64,000 nucleotides of DNA from Neobacillus drentensis NBRC 102427 (GTDB taxonomy: Bacteria; Bacillota; Bacilli; Bacillales; Cytobacillaceae): NCBI RefSeq assembly GCF_001591445.1, contig NZ_BCUX01000008.1:124001-188000 (forward strand). The letters are read 5' to 3'. This document shows, in pieces, positions 1-6,307 of this stretch (its first letter is position 1; each line of letters starts with the position of its first letter). Position numbers and translations under genes: made by a program. Below the pieces are notes generated by a model. That model did not search any database and had not been told where the DNA came from. It saw only the letters and a list, made by a program, of their open reading frames with translations.

Positions 1-324
1 ATGAATCGAGAAATCAAAAATTTAAGTAAACATTTTCAAGAAGCCATCAGCCTAAGTACAATCCACCGCTCAAAAGGCCTTGAATACAAAACCGTTTATA
101 TCATTGGCGCAGTCGACGGCAGCCTTCCGCATGATTTTGCCCTCGAAGCGTATCGAAATGGTGATTTTACAGCACTCGAGGAAGAAAGAAGATTATTTTA
201 TGTTGCGATGACTCGTGCAAAGGAGCAGCTGTTTATTTCCGTGCCACAAAATAGAAGAGGAAAAAAAGCCAACCGTTCACGGTTTATTGCTCCGCTTAAT
301 AAAAAGAAGAAGACCAATTCCTAA
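1..324 (+). CDS. yjcD: UvrD/Rep-family DNA helicase, C-terminal fragment (YjcD-like), cut by the left edge
   Basis: Only the last 107 or so residues are in the window; the gene enters from the left, so the methionine at base 1 is probably internal. The visible part carries the late superfamily 1 helicase motifs: STIHRSKGLEY near residue 20 (motif V-like) and EEERRLFYVAMTRAK near residue 60 (motif VI, with the arginine that contacts ATP). The family uses ATP hydrolysis to move 3'-5' along single-stranded DNA in repair. The tail is Lys-rich, and its last codons form one arm of the terminator. In B. subtilis yjcD lies next to yjcC (spoVIF), as here, so I assign YjcD from synteny plus motifs. UvrD/PcrA itself is less likely. 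Confidence 0.85.
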   Translation: MNREIKNLSKHFQEAISLSTIHRSKGLEYKTVYIIGAVDGSLPHDFALEAYRNGDFTALEEERRLFYVAMTRAKEQLFISVPQNRRGKKANRSRFIAPLNKKKKTNS

Positions 325-350
325 ATTAGGAAAGTGGTCTTCTTCTTTTT
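303..350. terminator. Bidirectional intrinsic terminator between yjcD and spoVIF
   Basis: A perfect 14-bp stem (303-316 with 335-348) is followed by T-runs on the plus strand; A-runs at 301-305 serve the minus strand. It overlaps the yjcD stop codon and ends one base from the spoVIF stop, so it serves both converging genes. Confidence 0.85.
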
Positions 351-609
351 ATTTTTTATTGATCATATTCGAGATTGTATTGAGGTCAAGTTGTTTTCCA
401 TCGTTGATGATCGATTTAACAATTTGATCTTCCATTTCTTGATTTACCGGTTTATTGGCAATTTGAGAAACTCGACGAATTACATTACGGACAGTTTTTT
501 CATCTTTAAAATTCGCATTTTGTAGTGAATTGGCTAAATCAAAGATATCTTTCATATTAACGCCCGTTTTCTTTTCAATGTTTTTAAAAAATCCATTATC
601 CATGTTCAA
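349..609 (-). CDS. spoVIF: Stage VI sporulation protein F (SpoVIF/YjcC)
   Basis: An 86-residue protein with the SpoVIF pattern: an N-terminal FFKNIEKKTGVNMKDIFDLANSLQ segment in pieces (residues 7-30), then VRNVIRRVSQIANKPV in the middle and a hydrophilic C-terminus. SpoVIF is made in the mother cell and is needed for late coat assembly and spore resistance in B. subtilis, where it is 88 residues long and also next to yjcD. The start is TTG at 609: AAGGAG lies 8 bases upstream of it, while the in-frame ATG at 603 is too far from that site. It converges on yjcD. Confidence 0.9.
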   Translation of the reverse strand: MNMDNGFFKNIEKKTGVNMKDIFDLANSLQNANFKDEKTVRNVIRRVSQIANKPVNQEMEDQIVKSIINDGKQLDLNTISNMINKK

Positions 610-718
610 AGATCACGCTCCTTCATAAACTACTTTTATTGTATGAAGAAAGGGAAAAATGGTGAATAAAATAGGAAAAGCGTACACACCCATAGGCGCA
701 TACGCTATTGAAGCAAAG

Positions 719-751
719 AAGGGGCTGGCCATCTTTTTTGGCCAACCCCTT
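719..751 (-). terminator. Intrinsic terminator after the YjcZ-type gene
   Basis: A 13-bp stem with one mismatch (719-731 with 739-751) and a T-rich loop, 25 bases beyond the stop of the small gene. Downstream on the minus strand comes TTTGCTTC, a weak U-tract. The 610-718 stretch has no other recognisable element. Confidence 0.65.
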
Positions 752-775
752 CCATTAATACAAGCTTACTGTTTA

Positions 776-892
776 TTAATAGAAGCTTGCACCAACAATG
801 ATTAAAAGGATGAATAATACGACGATTAATACAAAAGTTGAACCGCCGCCATACCCACCGCCGTAGCCGTAGCCGCCATATCCAAAGCACAT
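776..892 (-). CDS. YjcZ-family small sporulation protein
   Basis: A 38-residue protein. It begins [13 protein letters not shown], a Gly/Tyr-rich head to residue 17, and continues with one hydrophobic helix (residues 19-34, [16 protein letters not shown]) ending in SFY. This is the hallmark of the YjcZ/YrhJ-type tiny sporulation proteins of Bacillaceae, which are abundant in spores and have no known biochemical role. GAGGTGA sits about 8 bases before the ATG at 892. The gene lies between spoVIF and the spoVA set, consistent with sporulation expression. B. subtilis has yjcZ further along the same region. Confidence 0.85.
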   Translation of the reverse strand: MCFGYGGYGYGGGYGGGSTFVLIVVLFILLIIVGASFY

Positions 893-999
893 AGAATGTC
901 ACCTCACTTCTGTAATCTCATTAATAACATATGAAATTACTTAATACAGTGTGTAGGCTCGACATCTATTTCGGTAAATTGGATATAAAAATAAATAAA

Positions 1000-1356
1000 T
1001 TATCCTTTTGGTTTAAAAATAAGGGCACCTATAAATCCGAAAATAATGGCAGCAGAAATACCGGAACTTGTCACTTGAAACATACCGGTCAATACTCCGA
1101 TCAGCCCATGTTTCTCTGCATCCTGCAATGCTCCGTGGACTAGAGAATTACCAAAACTGGTAATTGGAATGGTAGCTCCAGCCCCTGCAAAGTCAACAAG
1201 CGGCTCATACAGTCCGAAACCATCCAATATTGCTCCAATAACAACAAGCAAACTTAGTGTATGACCTGGGGTAAGCTTGGCCACATCAAATAAAAGCTGC
1301 CCGATAACACAAATTAGCCCGCCGATAACAAATGCCCAGAAAAACATCGCTAACAT
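1000..1356 (-). CDS. spoVAEB: Stage V sporulation protein AEb (SpoVAEb)
   Basis: A 118-residue hydrophobic protein with about three membrane segments; SpoVAEb and SpoVAC are paralogous and share the [17 protein letters not shown] type motif, seen here near residues 56-72. SpoVA proteins form the inner-membrane channel that moves dipicolinic acid into the forespore and out again on germination. I choose ATG at 1356 (MLAMFFWAF) because TAAGGAGTG lies just before it; the frame stays open to 1377, but that part holds the ribosome-binding site. It starts 4 bases after the spoVAD stop and is the last gene of the operon. Confidence 0.92.
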   Translation of the reverse strand: MLAMFFWAFVIGGLICVIGQLLFDVAKLTPGHTLSLLVVIGAILDGFGLYEPLVDFAGAGATIPITSFGNSLVHGALQDAEKHGLIGVLTGMFQVTSSGISAAIIFGFIGALIFKPKG

Positions 1357-1360
1357 TGAA

Positions 1361-2386
1361 TCACTCCTTATCTCCATTCATTTCGATCGCTACCGCATGT
1401 GCAATACAGGGGATCGATTCGTTTTGCTGAAAACTAAGCGGTGACAGCAATGCCCCAGTTGCAACTACAAGGATTCGTTTATATACACCCTTTTTCAATT
1501 GGTTTAATAAATGCCCATATAAAGCTGTTGCTGAGCATCCCGCGCCGCTTCCACCCGATTGTACAGGCTGATTATCTTTATACATTAATAAACCACAATC
1601 CTGAAATTGTTTCCGCTCTAATTGAAGACCACTTTTGTTGATCAACTCGAAAGCTGTATCATGACCGACCCTTCCCAGGTCGCCGGTTACAATTAAATCA
1701 TAATAAGAGGGCTCTAATTGAAGATCACGGAAATGGGCCATTATTGTATCAGCTGCCGCTGGTGCCATCGCCCCACCCATATTAAAAGGGTCAGATAACC
1801 CCATATCGACGACTTTTCCAATCGTTGCCGATATTGTCACCGGATGCATCTGCCCAGGTTTATTTGGTTGCACTAAAGCTACTCCAGCACCTGTAACCGT
1901 CCATTGTGCAGTAGGCGGCTTTTGACCCCCGTACTCTGTAGGGTAGCGAAATTGTTTTTCAACTGCTGCATTATGACTTGATGCACCCGTAAGTACGTAC
2001 TTTGCTCCCTGGTAATTAACGACGAACGAGGCTAGCGCCAATCCTTCCATTGACGTTGAGCAGGCACCAAAAAGTCCAAAGTATGGAATCTGCATCGTAC
2101 GTGCCGCAAAGCTGGTTGGCGTAATTTGATTAATTAAATCTCCAGCAAATAAAAATTGAATCTGCTCTTTCTCAATCTTCCCTTTTTGTAAAGCTGTTTT
2201 AATCGCTTCTTCTATCAGTAACCGATGTGCTTTTTCATACGTTTCCTTTCCCATCCACAAATCCTCAAATAATAAATCAAAATCATTAGCTAAATTTCCA
2301 TTTGCCTCAAATGGTCCACCGGTAACCCCGGTAGCAGTGATCATTGGCCGATTTGTAAAGATCCATGATTGGTGCCCCTTTAACAA
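1361..2386 (-). CDS. spoVAD: Stage V sporulation protein AD (SpoVAD)
   Basis: A 341-residue protein with a thiolase/ketoacyl-synthase fold and the segment [17 protein letters not shown] (about residues 97-113), normal for SpoVAD. In B. subtilis SpoVAD sits on the outer face of the spore inner membrane and binds dipicolinic acid directly; structural work shows a pocket where the ancestral enzyme's active site lay. It begins with TTG directly after the spoVAC stop (GTTTTG TAA TTG), with a G-rich ribosome-binding site in the end of spoVAC, so the two genes are translationally coupled. Length matches the family (about 338). Confidence 0.95.
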   Translation of the reverse strand: MLKGHQSWIFTNRPMITATGVTGGPFEANGNLANDFDLLFEDLWMGKETYEKAHRLLIEEAIKTALQKGKIEKEQIQFLFAGDLINQITPTSFAARTMQIPYFGLFGACSTSMEGLALASFVVNYQGAKYVLTGASSHNAAVEKQFRYPTEYGGQKPPTAQWTVTGAGVALVQPNKPGQMHPVTISATIGKVVDMGLSDPFNMGGAMAPAAADTIMAHFRDLQLEPSYYDLIVTGDLGRVGHDTAFELINKSGLQLERKQFQDCGLLMYKDNQPVQSGGSGAGCSATALYGHLLNQLKKGVYKRILVVATGALLSPLSFQQNESIPCIAHAVAIEMNGDKE

Positions 2387-2866
2387 TTACAAAACCCCCC
2401 ACATTACCAGCAGCGTTTTAATAAGTGCTACAACAAAGGCTGAGAAAACACCGAAGAGAACAACAGATCCTGCCAGTTTAAACATATTTCCACCTACACC
2501 TAAAACAAAGCCTTCCGTTCGATGTTCGATGCATGCCGAGATTACGGCATTTCCAAAGCCAGTAACGGGCACGGCACTTCCTGCTCCGGCAAATTGTCCT
2601 AGACGATCGTAAATTCCGAAGCCAGTGAGTAACATTGATAAAAAGACCATGGTGGCTACTGTCGGGTTTCCTACGCTCTGTTCAGTAAAATCAAAAAAGT
2701 AAATATAAAAATAACTGATGGCTTGTCCGACAACACAAATAATTCCGCCAACAAAAAATGCCTTAATACAATTCTTTAAAACAGGCCTTTTAATTTCGTG
2801 CTTCTGCTGAAGTTGTTGATACTTGCGCTGTTGGAGCGTCATATTTTTCTGCTTACTGTTCGCCAT
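2387..2866 (-). CDS. spoVAC: Stage V sporulation protein AC (SpoVAC)
   Basis: A 159-residue membrane protein with a basic, Gln-rich N-terminus (residues 1-30), then several hydrophobic segments and the FAGAGSAVPVTGFGNA motif (about residues 88-103). In B. subtilis SpoVAC is a mechanosensitive channel component of the dipicolinic acid pathway, in the spore inner membrane. GAAAGGAAG precedes the ATG. It follows the lipoprotein gene by 16 bases and abuts spoVAD. The full seven-gene spoVA operon is absent here: only AC, AD and AEb are present, as in the additional spoVA sets of many bacilli. Confidence 0.94.
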   Translation of the reverse strand: MANSKQKNMTLQQRKYQQLQQKHEIKRPVLKNCIKAFFVGGIICVVGQAISYFYIYFFDFTEQSVGNPTVATMVFLSMLLTGFGIYDRLGQFAGAGSAVPVTGFGNAVISACIEHRTEGFVLGVGGNMFKLAGSVVLFGVFSAFVVALIKTLLVMWGVL

Positions 2867-2882
2867 CTTGAATCTTCCTTTC

Positions 2883-3350
2883 TTACTTCATTTCTTTCGT
2901 CATTTTAACAATGTCGTTAAAGCGCTTTTCAGCTCTCTGATGAGAAAATTTAGCGGATTTCATTCTCTCTTCAAGTCTCACTGCTTCGAGAAATATTTTA
3001 TAATCACTCGAAATTGTAAAGTTATCATTTGGATATTTTTCTTCAAGCATTTTGTTGATGTCTTTTTCAATTTTTTTCATTCTAAAACGAGACAAATGCT
3101 TAACCTTATAAACAACCAGGGTGTCCTTTTTCCCTTTTATTACCGCAACATCATATAATTCTGGAATTGCGCTTACATCCTGTTCAATTTCTTTTACCTG
3201 ACTTTTACTTTCATTCTTTACTGTCATAATCGGGCTGGGGTTCGTTGTTTTCATAAGGGTCAATTGGCTATCCTTAACCTGTTGATTTTGAGAACAGGAG
3301 GAGAGTAATAATAAACAAGCAAATAATATCCAATAATGAATAACTTTCAT
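2883..3350 (-). CDS. YhcN/YlaJ-family sporulation lipoprotein
   Basis: A 155-residue secreted lipoprotein: hydrophobic signal (residues 5-16), lipobox LSSC with the lipidated Cys19, then a soluble domain with the YhcN/YlaJ-type segment LYDVAVIKGKKDTLVVYKV and a basic helical C-terminus. Members are spore inner-membrane lipoproteins that affect germination or outgrowth; the exact role is unknown. It is the first gene of the four-gene spoVA operon, the usual partner of extra spoVA sets. I choose ATG at 3350 (AGGGG about 10 bases upstream); the frame is open to 3407 but the added 19 residues would precede the signal peptide. Confidence 0.85.
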   Translation of the reverse strand: MKVIHYWILFACLLLLSSCSQNQQVKDSQLTLMKTTNPSPIMTVKNESKSQVKEIEQDVSAIPELYDVAVIKGKKDTLVVYKVKHLSRFRMKKIEKDINKMLEEKYPNDNFTISSDYKIFLEAVRLEERMKSAKFSHQRAEKRFNDIVKMTKEMK

Positions 3351-3397
3351 TTGAATCCATCCCCTATTCCGTTTTTTTTCCATCACTATAGGTAGTT

Positions 3398-3416
3398 TTT
3401 TCGACATTGTCGAAAA
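3398..3416. promoter_or_regulatory. 19-bp perfect palindrome upstream of the lipoprotein-spoVA operon
   Basis: TTTTCGACA-T-TGTCGAAAA (9+1+9) lies 48 to 66 bases before the chosen start of the lipoprotein gene. The symmetry suits a dimeric repressor site or a short leader hairpin. I do not recognise the regulator. Confidence 0.4.
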
Positions 3417-3460
3417 TTATGACTAGATACGCGTAATTTATCTATATTTCTCAGTAAATA

Positions 3461-3488
3461 TAAAAAACTGCCAGTTAATCTGACAGTC
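3461..3488 (-). terminator. Intrinsic terminator after the small Cys-containing gene
   Basis: An 8-bp stem (3467-3474 with 3480-3487, one G-U pair), 5-base loop, and a T-run on the minus strand (complement of 3462-3466). It lies 9 bases beyond the stop of the small gene and separates it from the spoVA operon. Confidence 0.8.
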
Positions 3489-3496
3489 CCAATAGC

Positions 3497-3634
3497 TTAC
3501 TTTGAAGTTTTTTTGCCGCATCCGCACCCTTTTTTCTTTATCGATTTAGATGGTTGATACATTTGGGTTGTTTCGGATGACTGTATGGATTGTGAGTAAT
3601 CAGTTGTTTGAGTTCTCCTTTTTTTTTGACTCAT
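3497..3634 (-). CDS. Unrecognised 45-residue basic protein with GCGCGKK tail
   Basis: A 45-residue ORF with ATG at 3634, GGGAGAGAG about 4 bases upstream and its own terminator, so I take it as real. The N-terminus is basic (MSQKKRRTQ), the middle is polar and Ser/Thr/Gln-rich with no hydrophobic segment, and the end reads SIKKKGCGCGKKTSK with a CxC pair. I know no named family. Its place between yjcA and the spoVA set suggests a spore-associated product; the CxC could bind metal or cross-link in the coat, both inference. A run of nine A bases at codons 3-6 could allow slippage. Confidence 0.6.
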   Translation of the reverse strand: MSQKKRRTQTTDYSQSIQSSETTQMYQPSKSIKKKGCGCGKKTSK

Positions 3635-3715
3635 TTATCTCTCTCCCTTACTCAATTCATTAACTACTTGTATTAGAATATGAACAACCTCTAAGTCTTG
3701 TCTCAGCGAACACCT

Positions 3716-4072
3716 TTATTTTTCGATAAAATGCTGTACAATTGACTCCAATATTGATGCGAAGCCAGCCACTGCAAAAATTATAATAATCGGAAAAGAG
3801 AAGTCAGGGTATAGGAAAGATATAGCTACGACTCCTGTAGAGGCCCATATCCCGGTACACCAGTAACAGCTAAGCAGTTCACCGATAAACTTTTTAGCCC
3901 CTTTTTCCTTGGGGAGATAATAAACCTCGATTTCACCATCCTCATTTTCTTCTTTGATTTCATTGAAAAAAGGCTCCCGAATAAACTCAGTTATTTTATC
4001 AAAAACAAGGAGTCTGGTCAGCCTAAAGCTTGCAAGCGAAAGAATAAGAAGTTGTAAAATCGTTATATTCAT
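3716..4072 (-). CDS. yjcA: DUF1360 sporulation membrane protein YjcA
   Basis: A 118-residue protein with an N-terminal hydrophobic stretch, the conserved segment LASFRLTRLLVFDKI (residues 13-27), an acidic loop (residues 41-50), CYWCTGIW (about residues 69-76) and two further membrane helices. These are the DUF1360 signatures, including the Cys-x2-Cys pair. B. subtilis YjcA is expressed in sporulation and lies beside cotVWXYZ; here it is beside cotZ, divergently transcribed. AAAGGAAAA precedes the ATG. Function is unknown. Confidence 0.88.
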   Translation of the reverse strand: MNITILQLLILSLASFRLTRLLVFDKITEFIREPFFNEIKEENEDGEIEVYYLPKEKGAKKFIGELLSCYWCTGIWASTGVVAISFLYPDFSFPIIIIFAVAGFASILESIVQHFIEK

Positions 4073-4214
4073 GTTGAATTTTCCTTTCCAACTAACATGA
4101 AATATATTAATTGCCTAATTTTTCTAAAACAAGGCTATTGTCCGTTACCCAAAAGTGCTCTGTGAAATATGTTAGTAATGTAAGATATATATCACGGTTA
4201 AGGAGGAAAAATAA

Positions 4215-4727
4215 ATGGGTTGTGGAAATAATAATCATGATTTTCGAAACGGCAATTGTGTTTGCGAAGTCGTTCGTGCAATTAAAGATATCCAAGATAA
4301 TGCTGTAGAAGAAGACGAGTGCCCAGAGTGTTCCAGTTGTTTCGCTGAGCCTCTAGGTTCTTTGGTGTCACCTGCGAGGAGAGATCCTGTAGATACTCGT
4401 GTATTTGTATTAAGTACTGCGGATGGTTCTCCATTCCATGCATTCTTTAGTAACGAAAACAATGCATGTGTATCCATCTACTTCCGCGTAGAAGATGTAT
4501 TTGACAACTGTTGTGCTACACTTCGTGTGTTAGTACCAGGGCGCCGCGAGGGCGGAACCTTCTGCCCGGTAAACTTAGTTTCAGGTGGAGATAAGTGCTG
4601 CATTAACCTGGATAAAGTTTGTCAGGTTGAACGTTTCCGTGCTAGTAACGACTGCATTACAGTTGACTTAAGCTGCTTCTGTGCAGTTCAATGTATTGCT
4701 GATGTTAACCTTGGAATTTGCAACTAA
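4215..4727 (+). CDS. cotZ: Spore coat protein CotZ/CotY, crust/exosporium morphogenetic
   Basis: A 170-residue, Cys-rich protein starting MGCGNNNHDF. It has an N-terminal cluster (C3, C15, C17), the segment DECPECSSC (residues 34-42) and a regular series of later cysteines up to the terminal GICN. CotZ and CotY are outer coat (crust) proteins that self-assemble through disulfides into two-dimensional layers; the orthologues in the B. cereus group shape the exosporium. AAGGAGG lies 8 bases before the ATG. B. subtilis has five genes (cotVWXYZ) here, whereas this locus keeps one, and I cannot decide firmly between Z and Y names. It converges on cotO. Confidence 0.92.
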   Translation: MGCGNNNHDFRNGNCVCEVVRAIKDIQDNAVEEDECPECSSCFAEPLGSLVSPARRDPVDTRVFVLSTADGSPFHAFFSNENNACVSIYFRVEDVFDNCCATLRVLVPGRREGGTFCPVNLVSGGDKCCINLDKVCQVERFRASNDCITVDLSCFCAVQCIADVNLGICN

Positions 4728-4733
4728 AAACTT

Positions 4734-4764
4734 AGCCAGTCGGTAATTCGGCTGGCTTTTTTTG
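4734..4764. terminator. Terminator between cotZ and cotO
   Basis: A 9-bp stem (4734-4742 with 4749-4757, one G-U), 6-base loop, then a run of seven T bases on the plus strand. It lies 7 bases after the cotZ stop. It mainly serves cotZ; the minus side (cotO) has only a short U-tract. Confidence 0.85.
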
Positions 4765-4796
4765 TTTTGGAAGAACGAAGAATTTACGTTTGCCTG

Positions 4797-5294
4797 CTAT
4801 TTCTTTATCCCGATCAGCATTACATTTTTTAGTGCATTGACTGATACTGTTTTCTTCGTTTGGTCATGGAAACGGATCGTTATTTCGTTTCCATCATACT
4901 TAGTTAGGTACCCCTGATAATTTCCTTCGTCAGTAATGAATACACATGGGGGAGGTGGAAGGACTATTGGATAGTTGATTAAATAATCTAATCGTTCGAT
5001 TACATTCATTTCTTTGAAAGGTTTTACCCGTTTAAATGTTGAGTGATGCTTATCTGATATTGCTGTTTTTTGTTGATTTTCTAATTTATTTTCTTCTTTA
5101 GTTTTTGGCTCTGGTTCAATATCCTTCTTAGCTAAGGAAATTTTCTTTTTACTTTCAGCTTCTATTGGCGTTTCTTCCTCAATTAGCACTTCATCCAGTT
5201 TGATTGAATAACTGTCCTGCATGTTAGTTGCAGGAGGCCTTGCAAACGGCTGATGTATATAGAGTAATGGTCCTTTACTCTTCTTTTTCGACAT
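4797..5294 (-). CDS. cotO: Spore coat assembly protein CotO
   Basis: A 165-residue protein with a conserved N-terminus (KGPLLYIHQPFARPPA, residues 7-22), a charged Lys/Glu-rich low-complexity middle (residues 35-85) and a conserved C-terminal domain with YPIVLPPPPCVFIT (about residues 108-121). CotO (YjbX) is a coat morphogenetic protein working with CotH in late outer-coat assembly; the B. cereus-group homologue affects exosporium. TGGAGG precedes the ATG. As in B. subtilis it lies between fabI and cotZ. Confidence 0.92.
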   Translation of the reverse strand: MSKKKSKGPLLYIHQPFARPPATNMQDSYSIKLDEVLIEEETPIEAESKKKISLAKKDIEPEPKTKEENKLENQQKTAISDKHHSTFKRVKPFKEMNVIERLDYLINYPIVLPPPPCVFITDEGNYQGYLTKYDGNEITIRFHDQTKKTVSVNALKNVMLIGIKK

Positions 5295-5386
5295 GCTCTA
5301 AACCTCCATTTACGTAATCCTACACATTATATTTATGCTAAATGCCTATACGCGTTCATAATAAAAATAAGAAATTTTCGGCAAGC

Positions 5387-5414
5387 AAAAAGACCCGCAT
5401 AAATACGGGTCTTT
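5387..5414 (-). terminator. Intrinsic terminator after fabI
   Basis: A perfect 9-bp stem (5389-5397 with 5406-5414), 8-base loop and TTTT on the minus strand, 9 bases after the fabI stop. Confidence 0.85.
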
Positions 5415-5422
5415 CATTATCA

Positions 5423-6193
5423 TTATAGGATATGATATCCGGAGTCAACGTGAATGTTTTCACCGGTAATTCCACGGGACAGGTCACTGAAAAGGAAAAG
5501 GGCTGTATCGCCAACCTCTTCGGTAGTTGTTGCTCTTCGTAATGGGGCTCTTTCTTCCACTACTCTTGTGATTTCGTTAAAATCACCCACGCCTTTAGCT
5601 GATAACGTCCGAATCGGACCAGCTGAAACGGAGTTAACACGGATGCCTTCTTTTCCAAGATCTGCTGCTAAGTACCTGACACTTGCATCAAGAGAAGCCT
5701 TAGCCACTCCCATAACATTATAATTTGGAAGGGCACGCTCACCGCCAAGGTAAGTCAACGTCACGATGCTTCCACCCTCTGTCATCAATCCTCTTGCCTC
5801 TTTGGCTACTGCTGTTAAAGAATACGAACTGATATTATGAGCAAGCAAGAAGCCCTCTCTTGTAGTGTTCAGATATTCACCTTTTAATTCTTCTTTGTTT
5901 GCAAAAGCAATACAATGTGCTACACCTTGAATTGTTCCAACTGCTTCTTTAATTTCAGCAAAGCACTTCGCGACATCTTCATCACGTGTAACATCACACG
6001 GTAAAACAAGAGTCCCTTCAGCTTCTAACGAATTAGCAAGCTCACGAACACTGCTTTCTAATCTTTCACCTGCATAGGTAAAAATTAATCTAGCCCCTGC
6101 ATTGTGCAATGAGCGGGCAATTCCCCATGCAATACTGCGTTTATTGGCAACACCCATTACTACATAAGTTTTTCCGGATAAAGAAAGATTCAT
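5423..6193 (-). CDS. fabI: Enoyl-[acyl-carrier-protein] reductase (NADH), FabI
   Basis: A 256-residue atypical short-chain dehydrogenase. It has the FabI form of the cofactor loop, GVANKRSIAWG (residues 14-24), and the catalytic YNVMGVAK (Tyr-x6-Lys) about residues 156-163, with SAGPIRTLSAKG after it. It carries out the last step of each fatty-acid elongation cycle, reducing trans-2-enoyl-ACP; it is the triclosan target in many bacteria. AGGAGG lies 11 bases before the ATG. Monocistronic. A FapR operator sits 35 bases upstream, so repression relieved by malonyl-CoA is expected. Confidence 0.97.
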   Translation of the reverse strand: MNLSLSGKTYVVMGVANKRSIAWGIARSLHNAGARLIFTYAGERLESSVRELANSLEAEGTLVLPCDVTRDEDVAKCFAEIKEAVGTIQGVAHCIAFANKEELKGEYLNTTREGFLLAHNISSYSLTAVAKEARGLMTEGGSIVTLTYLGGERALPNYNVMGVAKASLDASVRYLAADLGKEGIRVNSVSAGPIRTLSAKGVGDFNEITRVVEERAPLRRATTTEEVGDTALFLFSDLSRGITGENIHVDSGYHIL

Positions 6194-6227
6194 ATTTAAA
6201 AAGTCCTCCTACGATTACATGAGTTAT

Positions 6228-6272
6228 TAGTACTTGGTACTAATTTTACACTAATTTACGACAAATGAAAAG
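6228..6272 (-). promoter_or_regulatory. FapR operator and predicted sigma-A promoter of fabI
   Basis: The 17-bp TTAGTACCAAGTACTAA (minus strand, 6228-6244) is an almost perfect inverted repeat matching the FapR box. A -10 TAAAAT (6244-6249) touches it and TTTTCA (6267-6272) lies 17 bases upstream as a weak -35. The start point would fall inside the operator. fabI is a known FapR target in B. subtilis. Confidence 0.8.
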
Positions 6273-6307
6273 TTCAACACCTCAAACAAAATTTTTTCAA
6301 TAATATT

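Noticed and set aside
705-902. 65-residue Arg/Trp-rich frame on the minus strand
   Set aside because: It is the out-of-frame reading of the Gly/Tyr-rich YjcZ-type gene at 776-892.
3716-4727. A sigma-K promoter for cotZ
   Set aside because: A weak CATGAAATA match near 4097 is over 100 bases away from the gene with no matching -35, so I left it out.
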